A stretch of DNA of 64,000 bases, taken from NCBI RefSeq assembly GCF_023078275.1, contig NC_062981.1:22126846-22190845 (forward strand), read 5' to 3'. The notes under the pieces were generated by a model. The model had not been told where the DNA came from, searched no databases, and saw only the letters and a program-made list of their open reading frames with translations. Numbering within the stretch: position 1 is the stretch's first letter; each line of letters begins with the position of its first letter. Of the stretch, positions 9,880 to 20,546 are shown in pieces. This DNA comes from Leguminivora glycinivorella (taxonomy: Eukaryota; Arthropoda; Insecta; Lepidoptera; Tortricidae). The position numbers and the translations under genes are program-made.

Positions 9880-10232
9880 GAACTTGTTTCTTCTATCTAG
9901 TTCTGTGTTTATAGCCTTAACAACGCCATGGACAGCTTAATTTGCACACACTTGACTTGGTATTGGCAGCCAGTTCCGAGCCAGTGCAAGGCAACGCAGA
10001 GCTGCAACTTCGAGCTAATTGCGTGATTGGTGTAGGTCGGGGACTCCAAGGAATCTCCAATCTCGGCAGGCATGTTCTCCATTTGCGTGGAGTTCATTCT
10101 AAATCGTTCGTTGAACTCGTACGGCGTCCGAAAGTCCAAATTTGTTCGAGACCGAAACAACCTAGGTCGACGCTGTCGCGGTATCTCGTCATCTGAAGAA
10201 TCGGATGAAGAATCTCTCAAGAGACGGATCAT
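9880..10232 (-). pseudogene. Harbinger transposase N-terminal remnant
   Basis: On the minus strand, residues reading TPYEFNERFRMN, then ISSKLQLCVALHWLGTGCQYQ (split here: ISSKLQLCVALHWLG, TGCQYQ) match the start of HARBI1-like transposases, where a YEF..RFRM stretch precedes an LQL..AL..L.TG motif. A frameshift follows. Related sequence (VHGVVKAINTELDRRNKF) then continues in another frame until the LINE insertion near 9870. The acidic serine run at the N-terminus (SSSDSSDDE) is also typical. It is broken and incomplete, with no catalytic DDE region recognisable. Confidence 0.65.
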
Positions 10233-11114
10233 TTTATTAACACTGTTGAATGAAATAACCGAGAAAACTGAACTACTTAGATGCCGTTACAGGACTCAAG
10301 ACCCCTGTAAGTTTTTGTTACAAGTGTACCAACCTACACTTGTAATTTACAATATTTTTATAAAACGCCTGTTCGATTATGAGTTTAAAACTATTAAACT
10401 CCCATATTTTTGTCTTTGGTTAAGCTACAGGCACTTGTTCCTGTAACCTGTAAAATTGTAACACAGTACTTTTATAAAACGCAAATTGTAAAAAACGGGG
10501 CAAATGTTGCCAGAAAACGCCTGTAAACTTGTAACTTGTAAGTTTATAAAACAGGGCCCAGAAAGTAGGTTAGGTTAGGTAATAATATGGGCAACAATTA
10601 ATATGGCAATAATTGCTTATGGCGTTTGAATATTCTATGAAACCATATTATTGCACTTAATAATATGGCTAACAAATAGTATGGCATTGTATGATTATGG
10701 AAGGTAATATTCGGATAAACAACGAGTATGTCATATGATTTTTATGGTAAACAAATCATTCGGGCAAATGAAATTCAGGCAAGTTAGATTCGGGCAAATG
10801 AATATTATGTTAAATGACTGTCGGGCAAACAATAGACAACCGTAAGTCTTGACATACTTACCCTACCAGGGTCCATGAGAAACTTTGTATGTTTTGTAAC
10901 AACTTTTAAACCATGGTACAATAAACGATATTATGATGATTATGATTATGAAGTATCTGGGCGTTACTGACCTACCTTTGCTAGTTTTACGTTAAGAGCG
11001 CTTTCAAAAAATCTGCTTGCTCGCATTTCGACGCCGGCGGCGCTGGCGTGCGCCTGTGTGCAGACGCACACTATATAACCAGATGCATAACGATTGTAGC
11101 CTGCGGTACAGACA

Positions 11115-11660
11115 TAGCGAAAATTGTACGGGTATTACCCATTTCTCTATCCCACCAAATTTTTGTTAGGAATGCTGGGATATAACTCACTCGAGGTAAG
11201 ACGCAGTTCGGCACTTCTCACTGCAATTTGTACCATCCTACGCGGTGACTCTGACTGTGTCGAATTGACACCACAAGTAGTACGGCTGCTTGTCCCGATA
11301 CCGTCTAAATTTGAGTTTCGGCCTCGAAACCGCTGTCTTCTGTCAGTGCCAAGTTCCCGAACAGTGTCGAGAAGGAACTCTCCTTTTGTTCGAGCATTAC
11401 ACAGCTTGAATTTACTCCTCGCATCAGCGCCTGAATGTGATGTGTTTGCTAGTAGATGGATGGTTGTACGTGATGAATGTCTGAGGTTCAGCGAGATGAT
11501 GGATGTTCGTCCTTCTTCTGTGCCTTATTAGTGTTTATTGTATGTCAACTTTTTCCCGTTATGTATATATAGGGATCATATATGTATTTTCACAGTGCTT
11601 TGGTTTATCTGTAATGCTGTGTTAATTATTATGAATAAAAATAAAAAAATAAAATAAATA
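11115..11660 (+). pseudogene. 5'-truncated LINE: ORF2 C-terminal fragment with A-rich tail
   Basis: The frame at 11124-11531 (about 135 residues) contains LYPTKFLLGMLGYNSLEVRR and a terminal RT..SP..RALHSLN..DVF pattern. This is characteristic of the region after the reverse transcriptase in lepidopteran Jockey/CR1-like ORF2 proteins. The catalytic domains are missing, as expected from 5' truncation during insertion. An AATAAA-rich tail at about 11630-11660 closes the fragment. Not a host gene. Confidence 0.7.
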
Positions 11661-12062
11661 ATAGCGTGCGATCCTCTTCGAACCAACCTTACGTGCGGCT
11701 AGAGCGAAAGGGATAGCATTCATGGTCGGTACCGCCACGCCGTCAGTAGCGTTGCGGACTAACCATTATTGATACTTGCGTAAAAACACCACCATATATA
11801 TTACATATTTGCATACATGATTTCGTGCATAAATACTTGACCTTTTAGTTTAATTATTAAACTTATCACAGTTTTTTCTATTAAAACGTGTGTAGCCTTG
11901 GAAGAAATAAAAAACTTTTATAATATAATAAATTGTGTATATAATATTGTCTTCTGTCACTGCGATAGTTACTCATGAAATAAATTTATGAAATCAGATT
12001 ATATCGCGTATAATGAATATAATCCGTTTTCTTAGTTTTATTTCATTTTGTATATGATATGT
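11661..12062. other. Intronic DNA, nothing recognised
   Basis: AT-rich intron sequence. A GCGAAAGGGATAGCAT stretch near 11703 has a weak echo near 25997 (GAAAGGGATAGCAT), perhaps an old shared repeat. No coding or structural feature stands out. Confidence 0.4.
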
Positions 12063-12274
12063 TTTCTAGGTTCTTTTCGGTGAAGGAAAACATCGTGAGG
12101 AAACCGGACTAATTCCAATAAGGTCTAGTTTACCCTTTGGGTTGAAAGGTCAGATGGCAGTCGCTTTCGTAAAAACTAGTGCCTACGCCAAATCTTGGGA
12201 TTAGTTGTCAAAGCGGACCGCAGGCTCCCATGAGCCGTGGCAAATGCCGGGATAACGCAAGGAAGATGATGATG
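12063..12274 (+). repeat. Retroelement 3'-tail repeat, copy 1 of 2
   Basis: The block runs through GAGGAAACCGGACTAAT, GGTCAGATGGCAGTCGCTTT, GGCTCCCATGAGCCGTGGC and GGGATAACGCAAGGA and ends in a GATGAT microsatellite. It closely matches 25564-25720. The conserved 3' end and simple-repeat tail suggest the 3' terminus of an RTE-like LINE or a SINE derived from one. Confidence 0.7.
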
Positions 12275-12352
12275 TTTTCTAGGTACATATATATAATGGA
12301 ACTAAGATCGGTTTTCTTTAATTTTAAGTAGTTTTTTTTATATTTAAAATGT

Positions 12353-12870
12353 GTTTTTAGGGTTTCGTAGTCAACTAGGAACCCTTATAGTTTTGCCATG
12401 TCTGTCTGTCTGTCCCTCCGTCCGTGCGTCCGTCCGCGGATAATCTCAGTGACCGTTAGAACTAGAGAGCTGAAATTTGGTACCAATATGTATATCAGTC
12501 ACGTCGAAAAAGTGCAAAAATAAAAAGTGGAAAAAATGTTTTATTAGGGTACCCCCCCTACACGTAAAGTAGGGAGTGATTTTTTTTTTCATTTCAACCC
12601 TAACGTGTGATTTATTGTTGGATAGGTATTTAAAAATGAATTACTGAAATCGTTTTTTGATAATATTAATATTTTCGGGAATAATCGCTCCTAAAGGAAA
12701 AAAAAGTGTGCCCGGCCCCTATAACTTTTTAACCATAATTATGTATATTTAAAAAATATTTAAAAAATCACTAAAGTAGAACTTTATAAACTTTCTAGGA
12801 AAACTGTTTTGAACTTGATAGGTAGAACCCTACACTAAGCGTGGCCCGACACGCTCTTGGCCGGTTTTTA
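12353..12870 (+). repeat. Interspersed repeat, 'AGGGTTYCGTA...GGCCGGTTTTT' family, copy 1
   Basis: It starts at a TTTTTAGGGTTTCGTAGTCA block, includes GTCTGTCTGTCTGTCC and GAGCTGAAATTTGGTACC, and ends at TTGGCCGGTTTTTA. The family recurs at 24278-25115 (same strand) and 53299-53631 (opposite strand). The 53-kb copy is closest and shares the ACACGTAAAGT..GGGAGTG and ATAATCGCTCC blocks. There is no coding capacity and the transposon class is uncertain. Confidence 0.7.
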
Positions 12871-13024
12871 AATATCATGTTGTTTTAATTGCATGGAGCA
12901 CAGGAAGGTCCACATCTATGTATTAGTTTTTTGTAAGGAAATACAACTCTACGCTACGCCTACCTGCTTTAATTGACTGGTGACACACTGAGACAGTGGA
13001 TGCGCCAGAGTATAAAAGAGTGAT

Positions 13025-13352
13025 TACCATCTCTTGTCAAAGATCTTGTTGAGACGAATCAAACGAACCCAAACACGAAGTGGTTTCAAGACCTGGTCGT
13101 TGAATACTCTTGACTACCTTCCAGATTCATCATCAGATCCTGGGTACCATCTTTTGTCAAAGATCTTGTTGAGACGAATCAAACGAGCCCAAACTCAGAA
13201 GAGTTTCAAGACCTGGTTGTTGAATACTCTTGACTACCTTCCGGATTCACCATCAGATCTTGGGTACCATCTCTTGTCAAAGATCGTGTTGAGACGAACC
13301 AAACGAGACCAAACACGGAGTGGTTTCAAGACCTGGTTGATGAATTCTGTAG
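13025..13352. repeat. 120-bp satellite, left part (about 2.7 units)
   Basis: Units of exactly 120 bases, each containing ACCATCTCTTGTCAAAGATC, GAGACGAATCAAACGA, GGTTTCAAGACCTGGT and CATCATCAGATC. Because 120 is a multiple of three, an open frame runs across units (13034-13447), but it is repeat read-through. The array is split by the copia element and resumes at 17218. It is related to the 44.6-kb satellite. Confidence 0.85.
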
Positions 13353-13555
13353 TATTGGGGCTAGGCTTTAATCAAGTAAACTATGAGAATTCTTTTATAA
13401 CTGAACTTTATTTAGCTTGTCAACACGTTACATTTGAATTACGTTAAACCGCATTGATAGAGGCGCCACCTGACAGAACCTACTATGAACTAACATGACG
13501 GCTATCAAATAGGTCATCTACATACAGGTAGTATCTTTTAATTTATACTCCAACA
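13353..13555 (-). repeat. copia 3' LTR
   Basis: A 203-base direct repeat matching 17015-17217. In element orientation it begins TGTTGGAGTATAAATT and ends CCTAGCCCCAATA. Near identity of the two LTRs indicates a recent insertion. Confidence 0.9.
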
Positions 13556-13564
13556 CTCCCACTT
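13556..13564 (-). other. copia polypurine tract
   Basis: In element orientation AAGTGGGAG lies immediately upstream of the 3' LTR start TGTTGG, the expected place and composition for the plus-strand primer. Confidence 0.7.
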
Positions 13565-14182
13565 AAATTAATAAGATTAACTTCTGCAATAACTAAAACA
13601 TAAATCAATATAAATCAGACCTTAAAATAATATCTGATCTCGAATGCAATTAAATTTGCCAACAGGCAGAGCTTTTGTGAGAAAATCTGCCAGTTGTAAT
13701 GAACTTTCCACATATTTTATCGATTAATTGCACTCTGGTTATCTACGTGGAGTGTTACAGATTCTTGCGGTCAACTTATATCAAACAATAATTGCTTTAA
13801 CCACAAAATCTCCTTAGCCGCAACACTAGGTCTTATATGATAAAAACAATAACGCTCCCACTGTCTCTCTGTAAAGGAAATCACTGCACATTTCAATATT
13901 CAATTTCTCAACAACTGTACATTTACGTCTTTAGCATCAGTCATATTAAATATATCTATATGTATCAAATTCTCTATTACATTTCTGACCTACAGAGTAA
14001 CATCCTTTCTGTTAGTTAATCTCCATGGCAACAAAGCAATTGCAATCTAATGTTTCAAAATTTCAAAATTACACTTCACATCATTCAAAATCATGGATAA
14101 AATATCCTTTACGTATAAAGCCCATAATAGTCAACATAAATTACGCAATTGTCAGATTGACATAGTTTAAACACATATGATG

Positions 14183-16912
14183 TCAAAAATGAACAAAACC
14201 TTTTTTTCGATATCTAGAACTCTGCTTAAAGCCATACAAAGATTTGTTCAACTTACATACTTTTGACGACTCAGCTTTCACACCCTCTGGTACCTCGGAG
14301 AGCTCGCCATACAAGGAGGCGGTCTTCACGTCCAACTGCTGTATCTCGAGGTTTTCTTTGGCTGCCAAGCTCAATAGCAACCTAATGGAATCATACCTGG
14401 TCGTAGGCGAAAACGTTTTCTTGTAATCCACATCTTTTACCTGTGAAAAACCTTTTGAACGAAGTCTAGCCTTAAATCTTTCTATTTCTCCTTCTCTGTT
14501 TCTGTTCTCACTACTCATTGCCTCTTGATATGTGTTTGGTATCTTCACTTCAGTAAAATTTACTTCTAAATTCTCGCTTGACTTATGAGACCGTAGTGTC
14601 ATCATATTGCTGCGTACATCTTGATTGATAATGATTCGCTTCGGTGGCTGATATGAATCATCAGAGTCAGGACTTGAACTCTGCACGCTCTCATAGGATG
14701 ACAGTTCGTCTTGACTTTCTTTTTGTGGTGAAGATGGGGCACTTTTTTCTTGATCGTTATCACTGTTATTTGTCATTATCTCGTTCTCATCCCCACTCAA
14801 CTTAACCTGTGCAAAGTTTTGACGTTTTTCTGGTACACTTCCTTCATCAAATCTGACATCTCTAGATATTGTAATTTTCCTTGTATTCTGATCATACATC
14901 CTGTAGTTCTCTTGCTCATATCCAACCAGTAACATCTTCTCACACTTTCTGTCTAGTTTCGTCCTTTTCTCTTTTGGTGTATGGACATATCCCACAGAAC
15001 CAAACACTCTGATATGCCTCAGACTTGGCTTATCACCAAACCACAGTTCATAGGGTGAGATGTTCGGTGTCTGGCTGGATGAAGTTCTGTTTAAGATGTA
15101 TACTGCACAATTCGCAGCCTCTCCCCATAAGTTCATAGGTATGTCTTTAGCATAAAGCATTGATCTAGCTGACTTAATTATCGTTCTCAATTCTTTCTCG
15201 GCCTGATCTATCTGCTGAGCTGTGTAGGGCGCCTTACACTCATGGCTTATACCTTTGTCTTCTAGAAAGTTCTTAAAGTCGTGGTTTACGAACTCACCTC
15301 CATTATCTGTGTGTAAGGTGCGCACGTCATGCAAAAACCTGTTCTTTACAATAGCATTGTATTTCATGAAACAGTCAAGCACCTCATTCTTATGTTTCAA
15401 GAAGTAAATATGACGATAGCTTGTCGCTCCATCCTTAAACAAAACAAAATATCTCTTTCCTGACACAGACAGTTCCTCTATAGGGCCACAGACGTAACTG
15501 TATACAATATCTCCAGGTTGGGTTGGGCCTCTATGAGATTTATTGAATGGCAGCCTGGACTGCTCGCCATACTGACACGCTTCGCATACAAAAGTGTCAC
15601 TGCCAGTCAATGTCACAGGAATGTCACCATTTTTGCTCATATTTTGTAGTTCTTTAGTATTCACGTGCCCGAGTCTCTCGTGCCAAACTTTAATGTCAGT
15701 TTGCACTACGTTACAGGCCTCTTGTATAACAGTCTTAATGTTTAACTGATATAAATTGTTGTCTTTCATTTCGGCACACATCACAACAACATTGTTTTTC
15801 ATAAGGAGTGCTCTTTTATCATTCTTGGTTACTACGTAACCTTTTCTAGTTACTGCACCCTCTGAAAACAAATTTCTTCGCAAGTCAGGCACATACAACA
15901 CATCTCGTAATATACATTGCTCCCATTGACCATTAACCACTTTATTTATCAGAATGGAGCCTTTTCCGCGAACTTGAATATCTTGTTTATTTCCCAACTT
16001 GACAGTTCTGTCATTTCCACTCTGATAATTCTCAAATTCATGGAAATAATCTCTTCTGAATGTCATGTGCTTACTCGCTCCCGAGTCTAAAAACCATACG
16101 TCATCATCACTATACGTATAAGAGGAACTATTCTCAGCACTCAACGCTAACATGTCTGATTGCTCTTGGTTCTTACGAACAGATTTCTTAGGGGCTCTAC
16201 AATCCCTCGCAAAATGACCTCGTTTGTTGCAATTGTAGCAAACAAACCTATGTGTGTGACTGGAGGTACTAGCTTTACTATTGTTACCTTGTTTATACTG
16301 TTCGCTTGGCTTCTTTGACACTATTAATGCGGACTCACTTTCTTCATCTGTAGTCAAAGTCGCTTCTTCGTCTAACAATCTAGAAGTCAAATTCTGTAAC
16401 GTTTGCTTAGACGACTCTAAAGATAGCCAAGCTTGCCGAAGGGAACGATAACTAGGAGGCAGGGTCGACAGTATTTTAGTAATTATGGCCATGTCACTAA
16501 TAGTTTCACCACTTTCTTTCAACTGCTTCGCTAAATTTTCTACTTTCGAAATATGTTGAGCGATGCTGTCAGTTGCTGACATTTTATACTGGTAAAACTT
16601 TTCATGGACCATCATCTTATTATACTCCGATTTTTGTTCATATATCGACTCCAATTTATCCATAATCTCCTTGGCAGTTTCACAATTTTCTATGAGCGAG
16701 ATTTGGTTCAAATCCATAGACGAGGTAATAATAAACATAGCCATGCCATCTTGTTTCAACCATTGTGCAGATTGAGTCGCCGTCGCTTGTTCGGGTTTTA
16801 CTTGCGTAATATCCAAACCCTTAGCTTTCAAGGCACAATTTATCTGAAACTTCCACTGGCGAAAATTCCTACCATCAAATTTTTCTACTCGCATTGCATT
16901 AGTGACCTCCAT
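14183..16912 (-). pseudogene. copia Gag-Pol polyprotein, degenerate and truncated
   Basis: A 909-codon open frame. In order: a copia-type Gag from about residue 8 (FDGRNFRQWKFQI); a CCHC knuckle at 225-238 (CYNCNKRGHFARDC); a protease with LDSGAS at 275-280; an integrase zinc region with HERLGH at 411-416 and CEAC at 443-446; and an integrase core. The first integrase acidic residue, usually Asp before VCGP, is Tyr473 here; the later ones (HTDNGGE, Asp536; AEKE, Glu572) remain. The reverse transcriptase stops after its first conserved blocks (QLDVKTASLYGEL, LYGFKQSSR) where the deletion begins. The frame is open but cannot encode a complete element. Confidence 0.9.
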
Positions 16913-17000
16913 CTTTTCTACCTATCTTTCACGCGAAACACACTTAATCGCGAACGTATTTCTGCTCTTCACAGTTTATTTCTACGCGCACTAGCGTGCC

Positions 17001-17014
17001 TGGGCCCCATAACC
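17001..17014 (-). other. copia primer-binding site
   Basis: Directly after the 5' LTR the minus strand reads GGTTATGGGGCCCA. This resembles the copia-type site that pairs with an internal half of initiator methionine tRNA (usual core TTATGGGCCCAG), here with one extra G. Confidence 0.7.
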
Positions 17015-17217
17015 TATTGGGGCTAGGCTTTAATCAAGTAAACTATGAGAATTCTTTTATAACTGAACTTTATTTAGCTTGTCAACACGTTACATTTGAA
17101 TTACGTTAAACCGCATTGATAGAGGCGCCACCTGACAGAACCTACTATGAACTAACGTGACGGCTATCAAATAGGTCATCTACATACAGGTAGTATCTTT
17201 TAATTTATACTCCAACA
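17015..17217 (-). repeat. copia 5' LTR
   Basis: The partner of the LTR at 13353-13555. In element orientation it is followed at once by the primer-binding site. The AATAAAG word inside the LTR is a plausible polyadenylation signal. Confidence 0.9.
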
Positions 17218-17413
17218 TGTTGACTACCTTCCGGCTTCATCATCAGATCCTGGGTACCATCACCTCTTGTCAAAGATCTTGTTGAGGCAAATCAAACGAG
17301 CCCAAACACGAAATGGTTTCAAGACCTGGTTGATGAGAACTCATGACTACCATCTGACTTCATCATCAGATCCTGAGTACCATCTATTGTCAAAGATTTT
17401 GTTGAGACGAGTC
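17218..17413. repeat. 120-bp satellite, right part (about 1.7 units)
   Basis: A continuation of the array at 13025-13352 beyond the copia insertion, with the same words (CATCATCAGATCCTG, TTGTCAAAGAT, GGTTTCAAGACCTGGTTGAT). Units are slightly more diverged and one has a small insertion. It ends near GAGACGAGTCAG. Confidence 0.85.
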
Positions 17414-18341
17414 AGTAACCTAAAATGATATTCAATAATAAATAATACTTACTAAAAATATTAGTCAAGTTAATTACCAAAGTCGTCAACCCAAGGATCA
17501 AAGTTTTCGGTCGCAGTATACATGCATCAGTACAGCCAAACACGCACACAAGTGCGTTTTTGGACACGGCGGGTGCCGCACACAATGACAAAATAACTTC
17601 GCGATCGTCGAGCCGCGTGCGGAGCGGACTGACATACGTCCTGCCTCTACAAGCTCTGCCGCGGTACTGACATCGCAAGCGCGCGTAACCGGTAATAAGG
17701 AGGCATTTTTAAAAAATCGTCAAAAATATTAAATTGCAATTAATAGAAAACTTTTGCATAAAATCTGTTTGAGTAAGCGTTGCAGATTATTTTTATATTA
17801 AAACTACTTCAAAAACACGTAAGTTTTCGAAGAAATTGACACTTATTCTGAGGTGATTTCTGAAACAAATTGGATTCATCATATCCTCATTTACTCTATT
17901 CTAAAGCCTTAAAATAACAAAGAAGTAGTCTCAGAAGATTGTAGTACAGGATATACATAATACAAATTTACCACTTAAAGCATTCAAAACTATCCAAATT
18001 TTACAAATTAGACGGACTAAGTCAGCACTTTTCGCGGGTTTTCCTAAACATGCACCAGAAAAAAAATCATAATTAATTAAGTGAGTTAGTTTTTAAAAAT
18101 CCAGTCTCACAACATGTAAGTTAAGAAGATGTCCTAATCGAATCCTGAACTTAATAAGTCTTTTAGATGACGGAAAGTGTAGCATTTTGCCGACTAAAAC
18201 TATCAATTTTACATTATTACGACGTTTTCGTTGAATGGCCTCTTAATCTCTAAAGGCTATCACATCCGTCCATGCTGATAAACAAACTTATCTAAAGCGG
18301 AGGCGATTCTGTACAATTCCTTAATAATAGCCGCCAGTGTT
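17414..18341. other. Intronic DNA, nothing recognised
   Basis: AT-rich intron with a short GC-richer patch at 17560-17680. No repeat family, RNA gene or coding signal recognised. The short minus-strand frames here look accidental. Confidence 0.4.
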
Positions 18342-18506
18342 CAGGGCCGGATCTAGGGTAGCTAGCGAGTGGAGCGGCCGCTCTAGGCGCCAAACCACAG
18401 GAGGGGCGCCAAAATGGCAAATGAAGAAGAAACAGCTTCGTTGGAGTTTTGATAGTAACCAAGAATGATGTCACATTCAATTTCGGTCTAGATCTAGCCT
18501 ACCCTG
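18342..18506. mobile_element. hAT MITE with perfect 8-bp target duplication
   Basis: CCAGTGTT is present at both edges (18334-18341 and 18507-18514). The ends are CAGGGCCGGATCTAG and, reversed, CAGGGTAGGCTAGATCTAG. An 8-bp duplication and CAGGG ends are hAT hallmarks. The matching position in the second direct-repeat copy (about 22692) has CCAGTGTTACCTGGCGGC with no insertion. Confidence 0.85.
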
Positions 18507-19482
18507 CCAGTGTTACCTGGCGGCATTAGAATCAGTAGTAAATCAATGGATCACTGATTTAAACTTTCACGATTATTACACATAATTATTTTTAAAAACC
18601 GGGACTTAATCGCGTATAACTACATATTAAACTGACCTCCAACGTTTCAAGGACGGCGTTGTCCCCGTGGTCTCGGAGAAGACTGGCTTGAAATGACATC
18701 AACACCTTCTGACAGCCGCGCGAGTTTTTCGAACTACCCGCACTTGATTTTGATTATCAACTTGAACTGTTTGCGCACTAGGGATGTTACTCTGTCGACA
18801 TACAAGCCAGTCTTCTCCGAGACCACGGGGACAACGCCGTCCTTGAAACGTTAGAAGTCAGTTTAATATGAAGTTATACGCGATTAAGTCCCGGTTTTTA
18901 AAAATAAATCAATGGATGTTCACATACTCATCCTTTATTAACCACTAGCTTATGCTCGCGGCTTCGCTCGTGTTAAATTCGAAAATTGCGGAATGCTCCA
19001 ACCATACAAACGTCCACCCCCCCTTTTAGGGAAGTGGGAGGTTAGAAAGAGACAAAAGGTAGCCTACGTCACCCTGCATCCCTTTATCTCCACTTAAAAA
19101 ATCACGTCAATTCGTCGCTCCGTTTTGCCGTGAAAGACGGACAAACAGGCACACACACACACACTTGTATAAGTAAAGTATGATGTACTGCAAGAGGTTC
19201 CATATGCGGTATGAAGCCTTTTATAATATTATGGTATTCAGTGACTGGTAGGCAGTAGTCCCCGATTTGAATTTAGAATTTTCTAGAATCAAACAGAACG
19301 AGTAATTGATGGGGCATTAAGACAGAAGCAACGATTAAGGGTGGCTATATTGTAACTGACACTTGATACAGTGATATAATGAATATATTCATTTAAAAAC
19401 TGATGTATCTCTATTACCCTGAACCCTCACCGATCGATAGGCTATCACTTCTTACAGTAGGTTGAGTAGGTACTCAATATAC
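18507..19482. repeat. Direct repeat A (interrupted by a foldback element)
   Basis: It matches repeat B (22690-23437) from CCAGTGTTACCTGGCGGC through GTAGGTTGAGTAGGTACTCA. It consists of a short left piece, an RTE-like tail (from ACTAGCTTATGCTCGCGG at about 18943 through CACACACACTTGTATAAG at about 19170), and a unique right part. After subtracting the nested insertion the length is about 0.6 kb, the same as B. The A-spacer-B layout resembles LTRs, but no flanking target duplication or primer site was seen. Confidence 0.8.
18552..18904. mobile_element. Foldback element with 13-bp target duplication, inserted in repeat A
   Basis: TAAATCAATGGAT flanks it on both sides (18539-18551 and 18905-18917), while repeat B has it once (22725-22737), so B is the empty site. 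Arms read AAAACCGGGACTTAATCGCG and its complement, and an inner pair includes GGACGGCGTTGTCCCCGTGG. The left end carries about 36 bases with no partner on the right. It is non-coding. Confidence 0.85.
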
Positions 19483-20130
19483 TGTAACAGAACAAGCGTC
19501 AGTGACGAGGAAATGGACTCGTTATTACATATAAAACTTACGGCGAATCAATTTTTCCTTGACCAACTTTTTGGTGCATATTTCCTTCGGGATTTCATTG
19601 AATATTTTAACAAATAATATCTGTGATGGTTAATCACATGTTTAGTTATGTCATCAGTCATAGAAATCACTATAATTCGATGCACAACTTATTGGAAAAA
19701 GCTTATTTACAAACTATATTCACATGGATGGATTGTTGACATTAACAATCTGCTCTGTCAGACGAATGGCGTTCCGATATTGCGTCTTGGTTCCAATTAC
19801 AAGTCAGATAGGTAATAATCACTGATATTGATTATTATACTTCCTGAATATATCATTCAATGTAACAATTAGGAACAAATGTGATCTTTTATTGCGAAGT
19901 TACTTATTAAATTGATTTAAACAATCTTTCACAAAATAATATTTACGTAAAAATATTTATCGATTTACGGAACGCTCCACTATTGAACTAGATAGGCATC
20001 AATATCAATAGCTCTGTCTCTCTCTAAAACCCGTGCAATCATGCAGATGTTACTACTGATAGGTAAACAATTATTTGCTGAGAGAACATGGACGTTAAAT
20101 GTATAAGGCGTACGGCTTAGTAAACAAAGC

Positions 20131-20450
20131 AGTCTGCGGTATGTCTGCAGTCCGCGTTATGTCTGTAAAACATCTGCATTGTGTCTGCGGTATGTCTGCA
20201 GTCCGCATTATGTCTGTAAAACGTCTGTATTGTGTCTGCAAAACGTCTGCAGTCCGCGTTATGTCTGTAAAACGTCTGCATTGTGTCTGCAAAACGTCTG
20301 CAGTCCGCGTTATGTCTGTAAAACGTCTGCATTGTGTCTGCAAAACGTCTGCAGTCCGCGTTATGTCTGTAAAACGTCTGCATTGTGTCTGCAAAACGTC
20401 TGCAGTCCGCGGTATGTCTGCAAAACGTCTGCAGTCCGTATTATGTCTGG
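20131..20450. repeat. 51-bp minisatellite (CGTCTGCA / ATGTCTGTAAAA words)
   Basis: About six copies of a 51-base unit combining CGTCTGCAGTCCGCGTT, ATGTCTGTAAAACGTCT and GCATTGTGTCTGCAAAA, itself built from related ~17-base parts. Because 51 is a multiple of three, frames stay open on both strands (for example 20095-20394 minus and 20099-20455 plus). These are not genes. The central units are almost identical. Confidence 0.9.
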
Positions 20451-20459
20451 ATTAAAGGC

Positions 20460-20546
20460 TATAAAAGGGTCGGAGCGAGCTGACGCGGGGCATTCTTAAA
20501 ATATCTATAAGACTAACAGTGTCTCTGGCTTTCGTGTGTTATACTG
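20460..20546 (+). promoter_or_regulatory. Candidate TATA promoter and short leader beside the minisatellite
   Basis: TATAAAAGG at 20460-20468 is followed 31 bases later by a CATTC initiator-like word at 20491. Transcription from there would give a ~56-nt leader ending in ACTG|GTGAGTG at 20546, a strong splice-donor match. No downstream open frame was identified, so this may belong to a non-coding transcript or to a transposon terminal region. Motif-only evidence. Confidence 0.4.

Larger units (their letters stand above)
7161..10559. mobile_element. PIF/Harbinger-type DNA transposon, degenerate
   Basis: The ends GGGCCGTGTTTTATAAA and (reverse complement of the right end) GGGCCCTGTTTTATAAA are inverted repeats, with repetitive subterminal TTACAAGTTACAGG-type words. 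The element interrupts a unit of the TTAGG-bearing repeat: CTATCA is on the left and AGAAAG on the right, where the intact unit has CTATCAGAAAG. Minus-strand coding remnants near the right end resemble Harbinger transposase. About 2.06 kb of its 3.4 kb is a nested LINE. Confidence 0.7.
6560..10841. mobile_element. Composite foldback element with 10-bp target duplication
   Basis: The sequence GTAAGTCTTG is present on both sides (6550-6559 and 10842-10851). Inside the left edge are repeated TTTGCCATAAT-type words (6575-6790); inside the right edge are their complements (ATATGGCAAT, CGGGCAAATG; 10590-10830). The two ends therefore form long, degenerate inverted repeats. Without the nested insertion the element is only about 0.9 kb and non-coding. 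The 10-bp duplication suggests a Mutator-like or foldback family, which is an inference. It lies inside the thiolase intron. Confidence 0.7.
13353..17217 (-). mobile_element. Ty1/copia LTR retrotransposon, internally deleted
   Basis: Two 203-base LTRs (13353-13555 and 17015-17217) differ at one position I could see. The flanking 5-mers TGTAG (13348-13352) and TGTTG (17218-17222) fit a 5-bp target duplication with one change. The element reads on the minus strand. It is 3.87 kb instead of about 5 kb because most of the reverse transcriptase and RNase H region is deleted. A small end piece survives at about 13645-13700, translating to LADFLTKALP. It inserted into the 120-bp satellite. Confidence 0.92.

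Noticed and set aside
20095..20499. Overlapping open frames on both strands rich in Cys, Val or Thr repeats
   Set aside because: Products of the 51-bp minisatellite, whose period is divisible by three.
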